A stretch of 64,000 nucleotides of DNA from the NCBI RefSeq assembly GCF_900100965.1, contig NZ_FMUJ01000001.1:544272-608271 (forward strand), given 5' to 3'. The notes beneath the pieces were generated by a model. That model did not search any database, had not been told where the DNA came from, and saw only the letters and a program-made list of their open reading frames with translations. Shown piece by piece: positions 38,373 to 49,707 of the stretch. The position numbers were made by a program, and so were the translations under genes. The DNA comes from Variovorax sp. EL159. Lineage in GTDB: Bacteria > Pseudomonadota > Gammaproteobacteria > Burkholderiales > Burkholderiaceae_C. Numbering within the stretch: the first letter of the stretch is position 1; each line of letters opens with the position of its first letter.

Positions 38373-39368
38373 TTACAGCGGCTTGAAGCCGCTCGCCTGG
38401 ATGATCCGCTCCCAGGTCTGCGTGTAGGTGCGCACGCGGCCGGCGAACTGGCCCTGCGACTCGTAGCCGACCGTCAACCCCATCGTCGTGAGCTTCTGCT
38501 TCACGTCGGGCATGGCCAGCACCTTCTGCAGCGCATCGCCGTACTTGTCGATGATCGGCTGCGGCGTGCCCACCGGTGCGAAGATGCCGTAGTAGGGCAG
38601 GTCTTCCAGGTTCGCAAAGCCCAGTTCGGTGAAGGTCGGCACATTCGGCAGCACGGCCTGGCGCTTGGCGCCGAGGGAGGCCACGATGCGCACCTTGCCC
38701 GCCTTGTGGTTCTCGATGAAGTCCGGCACCGAGGCGATGCCCGCGGTGATCTGGTTGCCCAGCATGTCGGCCGTCATGGGCGCGCTGCCGCGATAGGGCG
38801 CGGGCTGCACGTCGATCTTGTACTTGTCCGAGATCATCTTCACGAGGAACTCGGGGATCGACGCCGGCGCCGGAATGCCGATGGTCTCCTTGCCGCCCTT
38901 CGCGGTGCGGACCCACTTCACATACTCGTCGATGTTCCTGGCCGGCGTGCCGCCCGAGACGGCCAGCACATTGGCGAAGGTGGCGAAGCCGGCCACGGGC
39001 ACGAAGTCGGTGGCGGGATTGAAGCCGGGGTTTTTGACCACCTGCGGCAGGATCGATATGGTGTGGTCATGCGACAGGAACAGCGTGTGGCCATCGGCCG
39101 GCGACGACTTCAGCACCGTGGCCGCGATCTGTCCGCCCGCGCCGGCGCGGTTCTCGACCACCACCGGCACGCCCAGCACGTCCTTGAGTTTTTCGCCCAG
39201 CGTGCGTGCAATGGCGTCCGTGCCGGCACCGGCCGGGAACCCCACGAGCAGGCGGATGGGCGTGCCGCTTTGCGCTTGCGCAAGGCCCGACAGGCCCATA
39301 GCGGCCAGGAACAGGCCCGCACTGATCGCCCGGCGCACCGGCTGAACGTGCTGCGTTGAAAAAACCAT
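38373..39368 (-). CDS. Bug-family tripartite tricarboxylate transporter substrate-binding protein
   Basis: The 331-residue protein has a signal peptide (cleavage near AQAQS, about residue 31) and the Bug fold (IRLLVGFPAGAGTDAIARTLGEKL; VVVENRAGAGGQIAA; APYRGSAPMTADMLGNQI). Such proteins bind carboxylates or amides. No TctA/TctB permease genes are nearby, as is common in Burkholderiales where these receptors are greatly multiplied. GGAG six bases upstream favours the ATG at 39368 over one four codons earlier. Confidence 0.92.
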   Translation of the reverse strand: MVFSTQHVQPVRRAISAGLFLAAMGLSGLAQAQSGTPIRLLVGFPAGAGTDAIARTLGEKLKDVLGVPVVVENRAGAGGQIAATVLKSSPADGHTLFLSHDHTISILPQVVKNPGFNPATDFVPVAGFATFANVLAVSGGTPARNIDEYVKWVRTAKGGKETIGIPAPASIPEFLVKMISDKYKIDVQPAPYRGSAPMTADMLGNQITAGIASVPDFIENHKAGKVRIVASLGAKRQAVLPNVPTFTELGFANLEDLPYYGIFAPVGTPQPIIDKYGDALQKVLAMPDVKQKLTTMGLTVGYESQGQFAGRVRTYTQTWERIIQASGFKPL

Positions 39369-39462
39369 GATCGACTCCATTCGAGAGAGAGAAAAATGCC
39401 CGCGGGCAAAAAGAAGGATCTCGTGCAATACCCATGCCCAGGGCGCCGGCGTGGCCGGCAGC

Positions 39463-39490
39463 CTTGAATCGTGCCCGAACGGCCCTATTT
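39463..39490 (+). promoter_or_regulatory. Sigma-32 (heat-shock) promoter of clpB
   Basis: CTTGAA (39463-39468) and CCCTATTT (39483-39490) with a 14-base spacer match the sigma-32 consensus CTTGAAA-N13-15-CCCCATNT. The clpB start is 20 bases downstream, so the leader is short. Confidence 0.7.
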
Positions 39491-39509
39491 TGGATGCAGG
39501 AATACCACC

Positions 39510-42131
<2,622 letters not shown>

Positions 42132-42137
42132 AGTCGG

Positions 42138-42482
42138 ATGATGAACTTTATTCTTCGCGTCATTCTTCTGCTCCTGGGGCTGGTCTTCGCGGCCAGCCTG
42201 GCCGTGGCGGTCATGCTGCTGGCGGCCGTGTGGGGTGTGCGCTACGCTTGGGGGCGTCTCACGGGCAAGCCCGTGACCCCCTGGGTCGCCTCGATGGGCG
42301 GGCGCTTCAACCCGCGCTCGGGCTTCGACCGGTTTCGCAATGCGGCATCGCCGGCCGAACCCACCGCTGCCGATGTGGTCAGCGCCCGCGCCCGTGGCGA
42401 GTCGGTGCGCAGCCCGGAGCGCATCCGTGGCAGCGCCAGCGACGTGACCGACGTCTCGCCCAAATCGGTCTCGCGCGGCTGA
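42138..42482 (+). CDS. Hypothetical single-pass membrane protein
   Basis: The 114-residue product starts with two consecutive ATG codons and one long hydrophobic segment (about residues 4-33). A basic, Ser/Arg-rich cytoplasmic-looking tail follows (WGRLTGKPVTPWVAS; RSPERIRGS). I recognise no family. It lies six bases after clpB in the same direction and may be co-transcribed. Codon use matches its neighbours, supporting a real gene. Confidence 0.65.
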   Translation: MMNFILRVILLLLGLVFAASLAVAVMLLAAVWGVRYAWGRLTGKPVTPWVASMGGRFNPRSGFDRFRNAASPAEPTAADVVSARARGESVRSPERIRGSASDVTDVSPKSVSRG

Positions 42483-42608
42483 CCTGCCGCCGCTGAACGG
42501 CGGCGGCATGCCGAAGGCGACAGCCTCCTGCGCCGTTCGCCGTCAAAATCGTCCTCCTGCGTCCGCCGCTGTCGGCGGCTTGCGCTTTCATCCAGGAGCG
42601 ACATTTTC

Positions 42609-43793
42609 ATGACCCAACGCGACATCTTCGTGGTCGGCACTGCCCGCACCGCCATCGGCACCTTCGGCGGCGCGCTGAAGGACGTGCCCAACACCCAACT
42701 GGCCACCACCGCCGTCAAGGCGGCCATCGAACGCAGCGGCGTGGCGGCCGATGCCATCGGCCATGTGGTCATGGGCAATGTGATCCCGACCGATGTGAAA
42801 GACGCTTACCTGAGCCGCGTGGCCGCCATCGACGCGGGCTGCCCCATCGAGACGCCGGCCTTCAACGTCAACCGCCTGTGCGGCTCGGGCCTGCAGGCCA
42901 TCGTGTCGGCGGCGCAGGCCATTGCGCTGGGCGACTGCGACATCGCCATCGGCGGCGGTTCGGAATCGATGAGCCGTGGCCCGTACTTCGACACCTCGGC
43001 ACGCTACGGCGCCCGCATGGGCGACGCGGTGCTGGTCGACTACATGCTCGGCATCCTGCACGACCCGTGGGAGAAGATCCACATGGGCATCACGGCCGAG
43101 AACGTGGCGGCCCGCTACGGCATCACGCGCGAGCAGATGGACGAGCTGGCCGTGACCAGCCAGCAGCGCGCGGCGGCGGCGATTGCGGCGGGCCGCTTCA
43201 AGGAGCAGATCGTTCCGGTCGAGGTGAAGACGCGCAAGGGCGTCGTGCTGTTCGACACCGACGAGCACGTGCGCGCCGACACCACCGTCGACACGCTGTC
43301 GAAGATGAAGCCGGCGTTCAAGAAGGACGGCCTCGTCACCGCCGGCAACGCCTCGGGCATCAACGACGGCGCTGCCGCCGTGGTGCTGGCCGAAGGCGGG
43401 CGCGTGAAGGCGCTGGGCCTCAGGCCGCTCGCGCGCCTCGTCGGCTACGCGCATGCCGGGGTCGAGCCCGCGTACATGGGCATCGGCCCGGTGCCGGCCA
43501 CGCGCAAGGTGCTGGAGCGCACCGGCCTGAAGGTGAGCGACTTCGACGTGATCGAGTCGAACGAAGCCTTCGCGGCGCAGGCCTGCGCGGTCATCAAGGA
43601 GCTGGGCTTCGACCCCGCCAAGGTGAACCCGAACGGCTCGGGCATTTCGCTCGGGCACCCGGTGGGCGCGACCGGCGCGATCATCACGACGAAGGCGATT
43701 GCCGAGCTGCATCGCACGGGCGGGCGCTATGCGCTGGTCACGATGTGCATCGGCGGCGGGCAGGGCATCGCGGCCGTCTTCGAGCGGGTTTGA
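42609..43793 (+). CDS. bktB: Acetyl-CoA acetyltransferase / beta-ketothiolase (BktB-like)
   Basis: The 394-residue thiolase closely follows Ralstonia BktB: nucleophile Cys91 in NRLCGSG, His350 in GISLGHPVGATGA and Cys380 in TMCIGGGQG. It condenses or cleaves acyl-CoAs with acetyl-CoA, as in polyhydroxyalkanoate supply or fatty acid breakdown. CAGGAG lies upstream of the ATG. No phaC or phaB is next to it, so the pathway here is not fixed by context. Confidence 0.93.
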   Translation: MTQRDIFVVGTARTAIGTFGGALKDVPNTQLATTAVKAAIERSGVAADAIGHVVMGNVIPTDVKDAYLSRVAAIDAGCPIETPAFNVNRLCGSGLQAIVSAAQAIALGDCDIAIGGGSESMSRGPYFDTSARYGARMGDAVLVDYMLGILHDPWEKIHMGITAENVAARYGITREQMDELAVTSQQRAAAAIAAGRFKEQIVPVEVKTRKGVVLFDTDEHVRADTTVDTLSKMKPAFKKDGLVTAGNASGINDGAAAVVLAEGGRVKALGLRPLARLVGYAHAGVEPAYMGIGPVPATRKVLERTGLKVSDFDVIESNEAFAAQACAVIKELGFDPAKVNPNGSGISLGHPVGATGAIITTKAIAELHRTGGRYALVTMCIGGGQGIAAVFERV

Positions 43794-43809
43794 AGGCACA
43801 CTCGCCTTC

Positions 43810-44217
43810 ATGCTTCGACCGCCCCTCCTGATCAACCCCGACGAAGTCGAGATCAGCGCCATCCGTGCGCAGGGGGCGGGCGGGCAGAACGTCAACAAGG
43901 TGTCGAGCGCGGTGCATCTGCGCTACGACATTCCCGCCAGCTCACTGCCCGACGATGTGAAGGAGCGGCTGCTCGCCCTGCGCGACAGCCGCATCACGCA
44001 AGAGGGCGTGCTGGTGCTCAAGGCCCAGCAGCACCGCACGCAGGAGATGAACCGCGCCGACGCGTTCGCGCGGCTGCAGGCGGTGATCGACAGCGTGGCG
44101 ACGCCACCGCGCACGCGGCGCGCGACCAAGCCCACCTACGGCTCGAAGCAGCGCCGGCTTGAGGGCAAGAGCCAGCGCTCGCAGATCAAGAACCTTCGCG
44201 GACCGGTGCGGGACTGA
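43810..44217 (+). CDS. arfB: Alternative ribosome-rescue factor ArfB (peptidyl-tRNA hydrolase)
   Basis: The 135-residue protein has the GGQ motif (residues 24-26, QGAGGQNVNKVSSAV) and a basic C-terminal tail (SKQRRLEGKSQRSQIK) that enters the mRNA channel of stalled ribosomes. It releases nascent chains from ribosomes lacking a stop codon. It is smaller than the release factors, ruling out RF1/RF2. It lies 16 bases after the thiolase gene. Confidence 0.94.
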   Translation: MLRPPLLINPDEVEISAIRAQGAGGQNVNKVSSAVHLRYDIPASSLPDDVKERLLALRDSRITQEGVLVLKAQQHRTQEMNRADAFARLQAVIDSVATPPRTRRATKPTYGSKQRRLEGKSQRSQIKNLRGPVRD

Positions 44218-44242
44218 CACCCGGCGCGCACAATCAGCCCCC

Positions 44243-44818
44243 ATGAAAGGCCTCTTTCTCCGCGCCCTGGGCGTGCTTCTTCTGTCGCTGGCGGCCGCTT
44301 TCCTGAGCGGCTGCGGACCGGCATCGCAGAGCCCGGCGAACGCGAATGCCGCCGCCGCGCCGGAGCTGAAGTGGGAAGAGCTGATCCCCAAGGGCTGGGA
44401 CCCGACCAAGCGCTACCGCAACATCAGCCTCGAGGCATTGCGCGACAACGACCCGCGCGCGATCCAGATGCTCGATGAAATGCGTGCCGTCTGGGACAAC
44501 GCGCCGATCAACGTGGCGCTCGACGGCTCGGCCGCAAAGCTGTCGGGCTTCGTGGTGCCGTTGGACAACACGCAGGGCGGCATTCGCGAGTTCTTGCTGG
44601 TGCCGTACTTCGGTGCCTGCATCCACACGCCGCCGCCGCCGGCCAACCAGATCGTGCACGTGGTGGCGGGCGAGACCTTCAAGGGCCTGCACGCGATGGA
44701 CACCGTCAAGGTCAGCGGCGTGCTGAAGGCGGCGCGCTATGCGTCGACGGACATGGGCGTGAGCGGCTACGAGATCACGGGCGCTTCGGTCGAGCGCTTC
44801 GTCGCAGCCGGGGACTGA
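44243..44818 (+). CDS. DUF3299 domain lipoprotein
   Basis: The 191-residue protein has a lipoprotein signal peptide (LSGC near residue 24). The DUF3299 body has KLSGFVVPLDNTQGGIREFLLVPYFGACIHTPPPPANQIVHV. Members are small secreted proteins, often next to ABC or metal-related genes; the function is not established. It follows arfB by 25 bases. Confidence 0.85.
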   Translation: MKGLFLRALGVLLLSLAAAFLSGCGPASQSPANANAAAAPELKWEELIPKGWDPTKRYRNISLEALRDNDPRAIQMLDEMRAVWDNAPINVALDGSAAKLSGFVVPLDNTQGGIREFLLVPYFGACIHTPPPPANQIVHVVAGETFKGLHAMDTVKVSGVLKAARYASTDMGVSGYEITGASVERFVAAGD

Positions 44819-44869
44819 CGCGATAGACGCAACTGACGATGCCGTCCGCGCGCATCCGCGCGTCGCGTG

Positions 44870-45754
44870 TCAGGTCATGCGCTGTGTGAGGAAATCCAGG
44901 AAGGACGTGATCCGCGCCGCCAGCTGCGTGTTGCGGTAGTACACGGCGTTGACGGGCTGGCGCACGTCCAGCGTCTCTTTGGCCAGCACCTGCACCAGCG
45001 TGCCGCTCGCGCGGTCGGCATGCGTCATGAAGTCCGCAAGGCACGCAACGCCGACACCGGCCAGTGCCAGCTGGCGCAGCGTTTCGCCGCTCGATGCGGC
45101 CACGGTCGGCGTGATCGGCCATTCGTCGCCATGCACGCCGCGCAAGGGCCATCGGTTCAGCGATTCGGGCTGGGTGAAGCCCAGCAGTGCGTGGTCGGCC
45201 AGCTCGCTCACCTTGCGCGGCTTGCCATGCGCTTCGAGATAAGCGGGGCTGGCCAGCACGCGCAGCCGGTGCGTGCCGAGCGGGCGCGCGTGCAGCGTGG
45301 AGTCGCGCAGCGGGCCGATGCGGATGGCGATGTCGGTGCGCCGCTCCAGCAGGTCGATGGGCAGGTCGTCGGTGTCGAGTTCGAGGCTGATCTGCGGATA
45401 CAGCCGGCGAAACTCCGGCATCAGCGGCACGATGGCGTGCAGCATGAAAGGCGAGGCCGCATTCACCCGCAGGCGCCCGGCGGGTTGCTCCCGGCGCGCG
45501 GCCAGCTGCTCTTCCGCGTCGTCGATCGCATCGAGGATGGCGCGCGTACGCTGCAGAAAGGCGGCGCCTTCCTCGGTGAGTTCCAGCCGCCGTGTGGTGC
45601 GGCGAAGCAGGGTGGTGGCCAGCTTCTGCTCGAGCCGGCTCAGTGCACGGCTGATGCCCGAGACCGTTTGCCCGAGCTGCTCGGCCGCGGCGGTGATCGA
45701 GCCGGTGTCCACCACCGCGCGGAACGCGACCAGTTCTTCGATGGTGGTCTTCAT
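44870..45754 (-). CDS. LysR-family transcriptional regulator
   Basis: The 294-residue regulator has an N-terminal helix-turn-helix (EELVAFRAVVDTGSITAAAEQLGQTVSGISRALSRLEQKL) and a substrate-binding domain (GRLRVNAASPFMLHAIVPLMPEFRRLYPQI). It follows the SulP gene by ten bases on the same strand, so the two may form one transcript. The effector is unknown. Confidence 0.92.
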   Translation of the reverse strand: MKTTIEELVAFRAVVDTGSITAAAEQLGQTVSGISRALSRLEQKLATTLLRRTTRRLELTEEGAAFLQRTRAILDAIDDAEEQLAARREQPAGRLRVNAASPFMLHAIVPLMPEFRRLYPQISLELDTDDLPIDLLERRTDIAIRIGPLRDSTLHARPLGTHRLRVLASPAYLEAHGKPRKVSELADHALLGFTQPESLNRWPLRGVHGDEWPITPTVAASSGETLRQLALAGVGVACLADFMTHADRASGTLVQVLAKETLDVRQPVNAVYYRNTQLAARITSFLDFLTQRMT

Positions 45755-45764
45755 GGGCGAAGGT

Positions 45765-47492
45765 TCAGGTCGCGGCTTCTGCCGGCGCTGCGTCGACGGG
45801 CGCGTCGATGCGCGGCATCAGCGCCGCGAGCGCCTCGCCGTCGGTGCGGTAGCTGAAGAGCATCGGCCCCGGGGCCAGCAAGCCCGCGCGCTCCAGCACC
45901 TGCATCGCCGGCAGCTTCATGCCGCTCAGGTGCAGGCGGATGCCTTTGGATTCCATCATTCGCCGGATCGAGCCGAACACTTCGGCGCCGGTGATGTCGA
46001 TGCGGTTGATGGGCTGCGCGAACAGGCACACGTCGGTCAGCTCGGGCCGCTCGGCCAGCGCGACGGTGAGCGCGCGTTCCAGCGTGGAGGCCGAGGCGAA
46101 GTCGAGTTCGGCGTCCATGCGCAGCGCGTAGAGCTGTGGCGCCAGCGGCGGCAGCTTCCAGAGGTTGCGGTCGCGCAGGCTACCGTCGGGGTGCAGGCCC
46201 ACTTCGATGATGCGCGGATGCAGGTGGCGGTACATGTAGTGCGCCAGGCTCGCGAGCAGCCCGCCGAGCACGCCCCAGTAGATGCTGGGCGCGGTCGCGA
46301 TGGTCAGCACGAAGGTGCCGAAGGCAATGCCCGCCTCGATGCGCGAGATGCGCCACAACGCGCTGAAGCTCGCGGGCTTCACCAGCCCGAGGATGGCCGT
46401 GACCACCACCGCCGCCAGCACCGCCTGCGGCACGTGGTACAGCAGCGGCATCAGCCACAGCAGCGCGCCCGCCACCACCACGACGCTGAAGAGCGTGGCC
46501 CAGCCGGTCTGCGCGCCCGCATAGAGCGTGATCGCCGAGCGCGAGAACGACGAGCTGGTCGGGAACGCGCCCGAGAAGCCCGAGGCCAGCTTGGCCAGGC
46601 CCTGGCCGATCAGGTCCTGGTTTTCGTTCCAGAGCGTGCCGGCACGCGCGTTGTCGACCTTGGCGCTCGATGCGGTTTCAAGAAAGCTCACCAGCGTGAT
46701 CATCAGCGCGGGCAGCACCAGCGCACCGAGCGTGCCCAGCGGCAGCAGGCCGGGCCAGTAGAACGAAGGCAGGCCCGAGGGCAGGCTGCCCACCACCGCG
46801 CCGCCCTGCAGCGCATAGTCGATCACCCAGCTGATCGCGGCCGCGCCGGCCACCAGCGCCATCGTGGTCGGAAAGCGCGGCAGCATGCGCTTGCCCAGGA
46901 ACAGCACCGCGATGCTGCCGAGCCCGAAGGCGATGGCCACGAGGTCGGGCAGCGGCCCGCCCCGCAGCACCTGGGGAATGGTGCGGCCCGTGAAGCCCAG
47001 CAGCGCCGGCAGTTGCGAGATGGCGATCAGCACCGCCGCGCCCTGCGTGAAACCGATCAGCACCGGCGAGTTGACCAGCCGCAGCAGCCAGCCGAAGCGC
47101 CCCCCGCCCAGCACGATCTGGATCGTGCCCGACATCAGCGTGAGCCATACCGCCATCGCCACCCATTCGGCGCTGCCCGCAACCGCGAGTGGCGCGAGCG
47201 AGGCGCCGACCAGCAGGCTGGTGAGCGCCGTGGGCCCCACCGACAGCCGCTGCGACGAACTGAACATCACCGCGATCAACGCCGGAAAGAGCGCCGCGTA
47301 CACGCCCGTCACCAGTGGCATGCCGGCCAGCGCCGCATACGCCACGCCTTGCGGAATGACCATCAGCGCCACCGTGATGCCGGCCATCGCCTCGTTGCGC
47401 AACAGTGCGGCGGACGGACGGGGCCAGGCGAGGCAGGGAACCCAGCGCGCGAAGCGCTGGCGCAAGGAAGAGGTGGGAGTGGCCGGATTCAT
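45765..47492 (-). CDS. SulP-family anion transporter with STAS domain
   Basis: The 575-residue protein has about 11 membrane segments with the SulP signature region (GITVALMVIPQGVAYAALAGMPLVTGVYAALFPALIAVMF). A C-terminal STAS domain (VCLFAQPINRIDITGAEVFGSIRRMMES) completes it. Members carry sulfate, bicarbonate or other anions; the substrate cannot be told. It is followed by a LysR gene. Confidence 0.92.
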   Translation of the reverse strand: MNPATPTSSLRQRFARWVPCLAWPRPSAALLRNEAMAGITVALMVIPQGVAYAALAGMPLVTGVYAALFPALIAVMFSSSQRLSVGPTALTSLLVGASLAPLAVAGSAEWVAMAVWLTLMSGTIQIVLGGGRFGWLLRLVNSPVLIGFTQGAAVLIAISQLPALLGFTGRTIPQVLRGGPLPDLVAIAFGLGSIAVLFLGKRMLPRFPTTMALVAGAAAISWVIDYALQGGAVVGSLPSGLPSFYWPGLLPLGTLGALVLPALMITLVSFLETASSAKVDNARAGTLWNENQDLIGQGLAKLASGFSGAFPTSSSFSRSAITLYAGAQTGWATLFSVVVVAGALLWLMPLLYHVPQAVLAAVVVTAILGLVKPASFSALWRISRIEAGIAFGTFVLTIATAPSIYWGVLGGLLASLAHYMYRHLHPRIIEVGLHPDGSLRDRNLWKLPPLAPQLYALRMDAELDFASASTLERALTVALAERPELTDVCLFAQPINRIDITGAEVFGSIRRMMESKGIRLHLSGMKLPAMQVLERAGLLAPGPMLFSYRTDGEALAALMPRIDAPVDAAPAEAAT

Positions 47493-47597
47493 GAGTGACG
47501 GATGGCACCCGCAGCGGCGTGGGGTCGCTGGGCGGGTGCGGAGAACTTACGCGGCCGGTCGGGGAATGCCGCGGAACCGGCCTTGCCGGGCCGCAGG

Positions 47598-47657
47598 CGT
47601 TGCCCCCGGCGAGGGGGAGTGCGAAGCGACACGCAGTGCGCGAAGCATGGGGGCGTG
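47598..47657. repeat. Probable dispersed extragenic palindrome element
   Basis: The stretch reads TTGCCCCCGGCGAGGGGGAG, then GCGAAGCGACACGCAGTGCGCGAAGC and ends ATGGGGGCG. The C5 and G5 runs at the ends can pair, and the centre is a near-palindrome. I recall similar elements between genes in Comamonadaceae, but only one copy is in this window. Confidence 0.4.
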
Positions 47658-47659
47658 CG

Positions 47660-48115
47660 TCAGATCAGCGAGGTCGCGTTCTTGAGCACGTAGTCGCAGG
47701 CCTTGGTCTTGAGCTTCGAGGACAGGACCTTGAAGTTGAGCGTCTGGCCGTCGCCGCCCTTGAGCAGGCCCTTGGCGCCGTTGGCGAAGCCGGTCTCTTG
47801 CGGCTTCTGGCCGGTGATCTTGGCGAGCAGCTTATCCTTGACCGAGGCGGCATCGCCACCCAGGTAGTTGTTCTTCACGCAGTACTGCAGCACGCCGGCC
47901 GCATTGCCGATGGTGTTGGAGCCGATGGCGGGCATCTTGAAGCCGAGGTTGTTGCCGAGACTGCCGAGCGCGGAGCCGCCGGCACCGCCCTGCTGCGTGT
48001 TGACGGTGGCCGCCTCGCCGGCTTTTTCCTTCAGTTGGTCGAGCAGGTTGTTGGCTTGCGCCGAGGCGCCCGCTGCGAGCAGTGCCAGGGCGATGAGGGT
48101 GGAGCGAGCGTGCAT
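47660..48115 (-). CDS. DUF2501 secreted protein (YjjA-like)
   Basis: The 151-residue product has a signal peptide (residues 1-21, ending SAQA). The DUF2501 body has LGFKMPAIGSNTIGNAAGVLQYCVKNNYLGG and a second cysteine in TKACDYVLK. The function is unknown; E. coli YjjA is the reference member. GGAGG lies five bases before the ATG at 48115. Confidence 0.85.
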   Translation of the reverse strand: MHARSTLIALALLAAGASAQANNLLDQLKEKAGEAATVNTQQGGAGGSALGSLGNNLGFKMPAIGSNTIGNAAGVLQYCVKNNYLGGDAASVKDKLLAKITGQKPQETGFANGAKGLLKGGDGQTLNFKVLSSKLKTKACDYVLKNATSLI

Positions 48116-48206
48116 GGTGGCCTCCTGTCGGTGAGCATGGTGGAAAGCGGCCACCAGCATACCGGAGACTTCCAGAGGCGCAGCCTTCGAGGCTCGCGCC
48201 TGGTGC

Positions 48207-49562
48207 CTAGTTCTTGCGGGGCGGACGCTTTTCCAGCAACGGCGTGCTCGTACCCTGCACCCCGACCAGGCCCAGCACCGTCACCAGCGAGTTCTGCGCG
48301 CCTTTCCAGCCATCGGTCACGTCGATCCACTCGCTCAGCGCATGGAAACCGCCGGTCTTGCCGCCGCCGCCGATGATGATGGCCGGGATGCCCAGTGCCA
48401 TCGGCACGTTGGCGTCGGTGCTCGCGCCGGTCAGCAGCGTCTTGTGGCCGAAGGCCGCGTTCGAGCGCGTGGCCGCTTCCACGATCACCGTGTCGGACTG
48501 CGTGCGGCCGCCCGGACGGTCGCCGATCAGCTTGGTGCTCACGCTCAGCGTGTTCACGTTCCAGCGCTTGTTCTCTTCGACCACGGCTTCGTCGATGGCC
48601 GCAAGGATCTTCTTTTCGGTTTCGAGCAGCGGCGCCATTTCATCCGAGCGGATGTCCACGGCCATGCGTGCATCGGGCGCGATGGTGTTGACCGACGTGC
48701 CGCCGCCCACGGTGCCGACGGTGAAGGTGGTCTTGGGGAAGCTCGGCGTGCGGATCTCCGCGATCTTGGCGATGGCGCGGCCCATGCCATGGATGGCGCT
48801 CGGTACCTGACCGAAGGCCCCGAAGCTGTGGCCGCCCGGGCCCTTGAAGTTCACTTCGTAGCGGTGGCTGCCCGTGCCCAGCATCAACACCGTGCCTTCG
48901 GGCGCGGGCTCCAGGCCGACCATGCCGTCGATGTCGAGGTTGTCGCGAAAGATCGCCTTGATGCCGCGCAGGTTGCCCAGTTCTTCCTCACCGACGTTGC
49001 CCACAATGAGCAGGTCGCCCACGGTCTGGATCTTGTTGTCGTTGAGCACCTTGATCCACGAGAGCAGCACCGACAGCCCGCGCGTGTCGTCCGAGATGCC
49101 GGGTGCGTAGAGCTTGCCGTCGCGCTCCTTGACCTTCACGTCGGTGCCGGCGGGGAACACGGTGTCGAGGTGCGCCGAGATCAACAGCTTGGGCCCGTTG
49201 CCCGTGCCCTTGCGCAGACCGACCACGTTGCCTTCGGCATCGATTTTCGCGTCGGAAAGACCCAGCGCTTTCATGCGCGCGAGGAAGGCCTCGGCGCGTT
49301 TTTGCTCCTTGAACGGGGGCGCCTCGATCTCGGTGAGCATCTTCAAGTCTTCGACCGAGCGCGCGTGATCGTCCTTGACGGATTCGAGCAGCTTCTGGAT
49401 CGCGGGCGAGGCCATCAGCTGCGTGTAGGCCTTGTCCACTTCAGGCCGCACCTGCGCGGGCGTGGCCGCGACGGCGGCGTTCTGGGCGTGGGCAATGCCG
49501 GCAGTGGCGCACGCCAGGGCGAGCACGAGCGGGGCGAGGCGGAAAGACACGGAGCGGGGCAT
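48207..49562 (-). CDS. M20-family metallopeptidase, secreted
   Basis: The 451-residue protein has a signal peptide ending near AHAQN (about residue 27). The M20 metal-binding layout has His in LISAHLDTVFPAG, Asp in GISDDTRGLS and Glu pair in NVGEEELGN, followed by a dimerisation domain (FKGPGGHSFGAF). It probably hydrolyses peptides or acylated amino acids in the periplasm. The LysR gene upstream is divergent. Confidence 0.9.
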   Translation of the reverse strand: MPRSVSFRLAPLVLALACATAGIAHAQNAAVAATPAQVRPEVDKAYTQLMASPAIQKLLESVKDDHARSVEDLKMLTEIEAPPFKEQKRAEAFLARMKALGLSDAKIDAEGNVVGLRKGTGNGPKLLISAHLDTVFPAGTDVKVKERDGKLYAPGISDDTRGLSVLLSWIKVLNDNKIQTVGDLLIVGNVGEEELGNLRGIKAIFRDNLDIDGMVGLEPAPEGTVLMLGTGSHRYEVNFKGPGGHSFGAFGQVPSAIHGMGRAIAKIAEIRTPSFPKTTFTVGTVGGGTSVNTIAPDARMAVDIRSDEMAPLLETEKKILAAIDEAVVEENKRWNVNTLSVSTKLIGDRPGGRTQSDTVIVEAATRSNAAFGHKTLLTGASTDANVPMALGIPAIIIGGGGKTGGFHALSEWIDVTDGWKGAQNSLVTVLGLVGVQGTSTPLLEKRPPRKN

Positions 49563-49707
49563 GGTGCAGGGATGTCCTTGAAAGAAAAAAGAACGAGAGC
49601 AGGCAGGCGCCGCTGACGCGGCGTCGTCAGCGATTCTTGCGGCTGTGCTAGGCGGCCGCTCTGGTTTAATCTTTGGCGTTGTCAGTTTTTCTAACGAGCG
49701 AGCTTCC

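Noticed and set aside
45273..47498. 741-codon plus-strand frame
   Set aside because: It mirrors the SulP and LysR genes; the product is Arg/His/Gln-rich with no domain.
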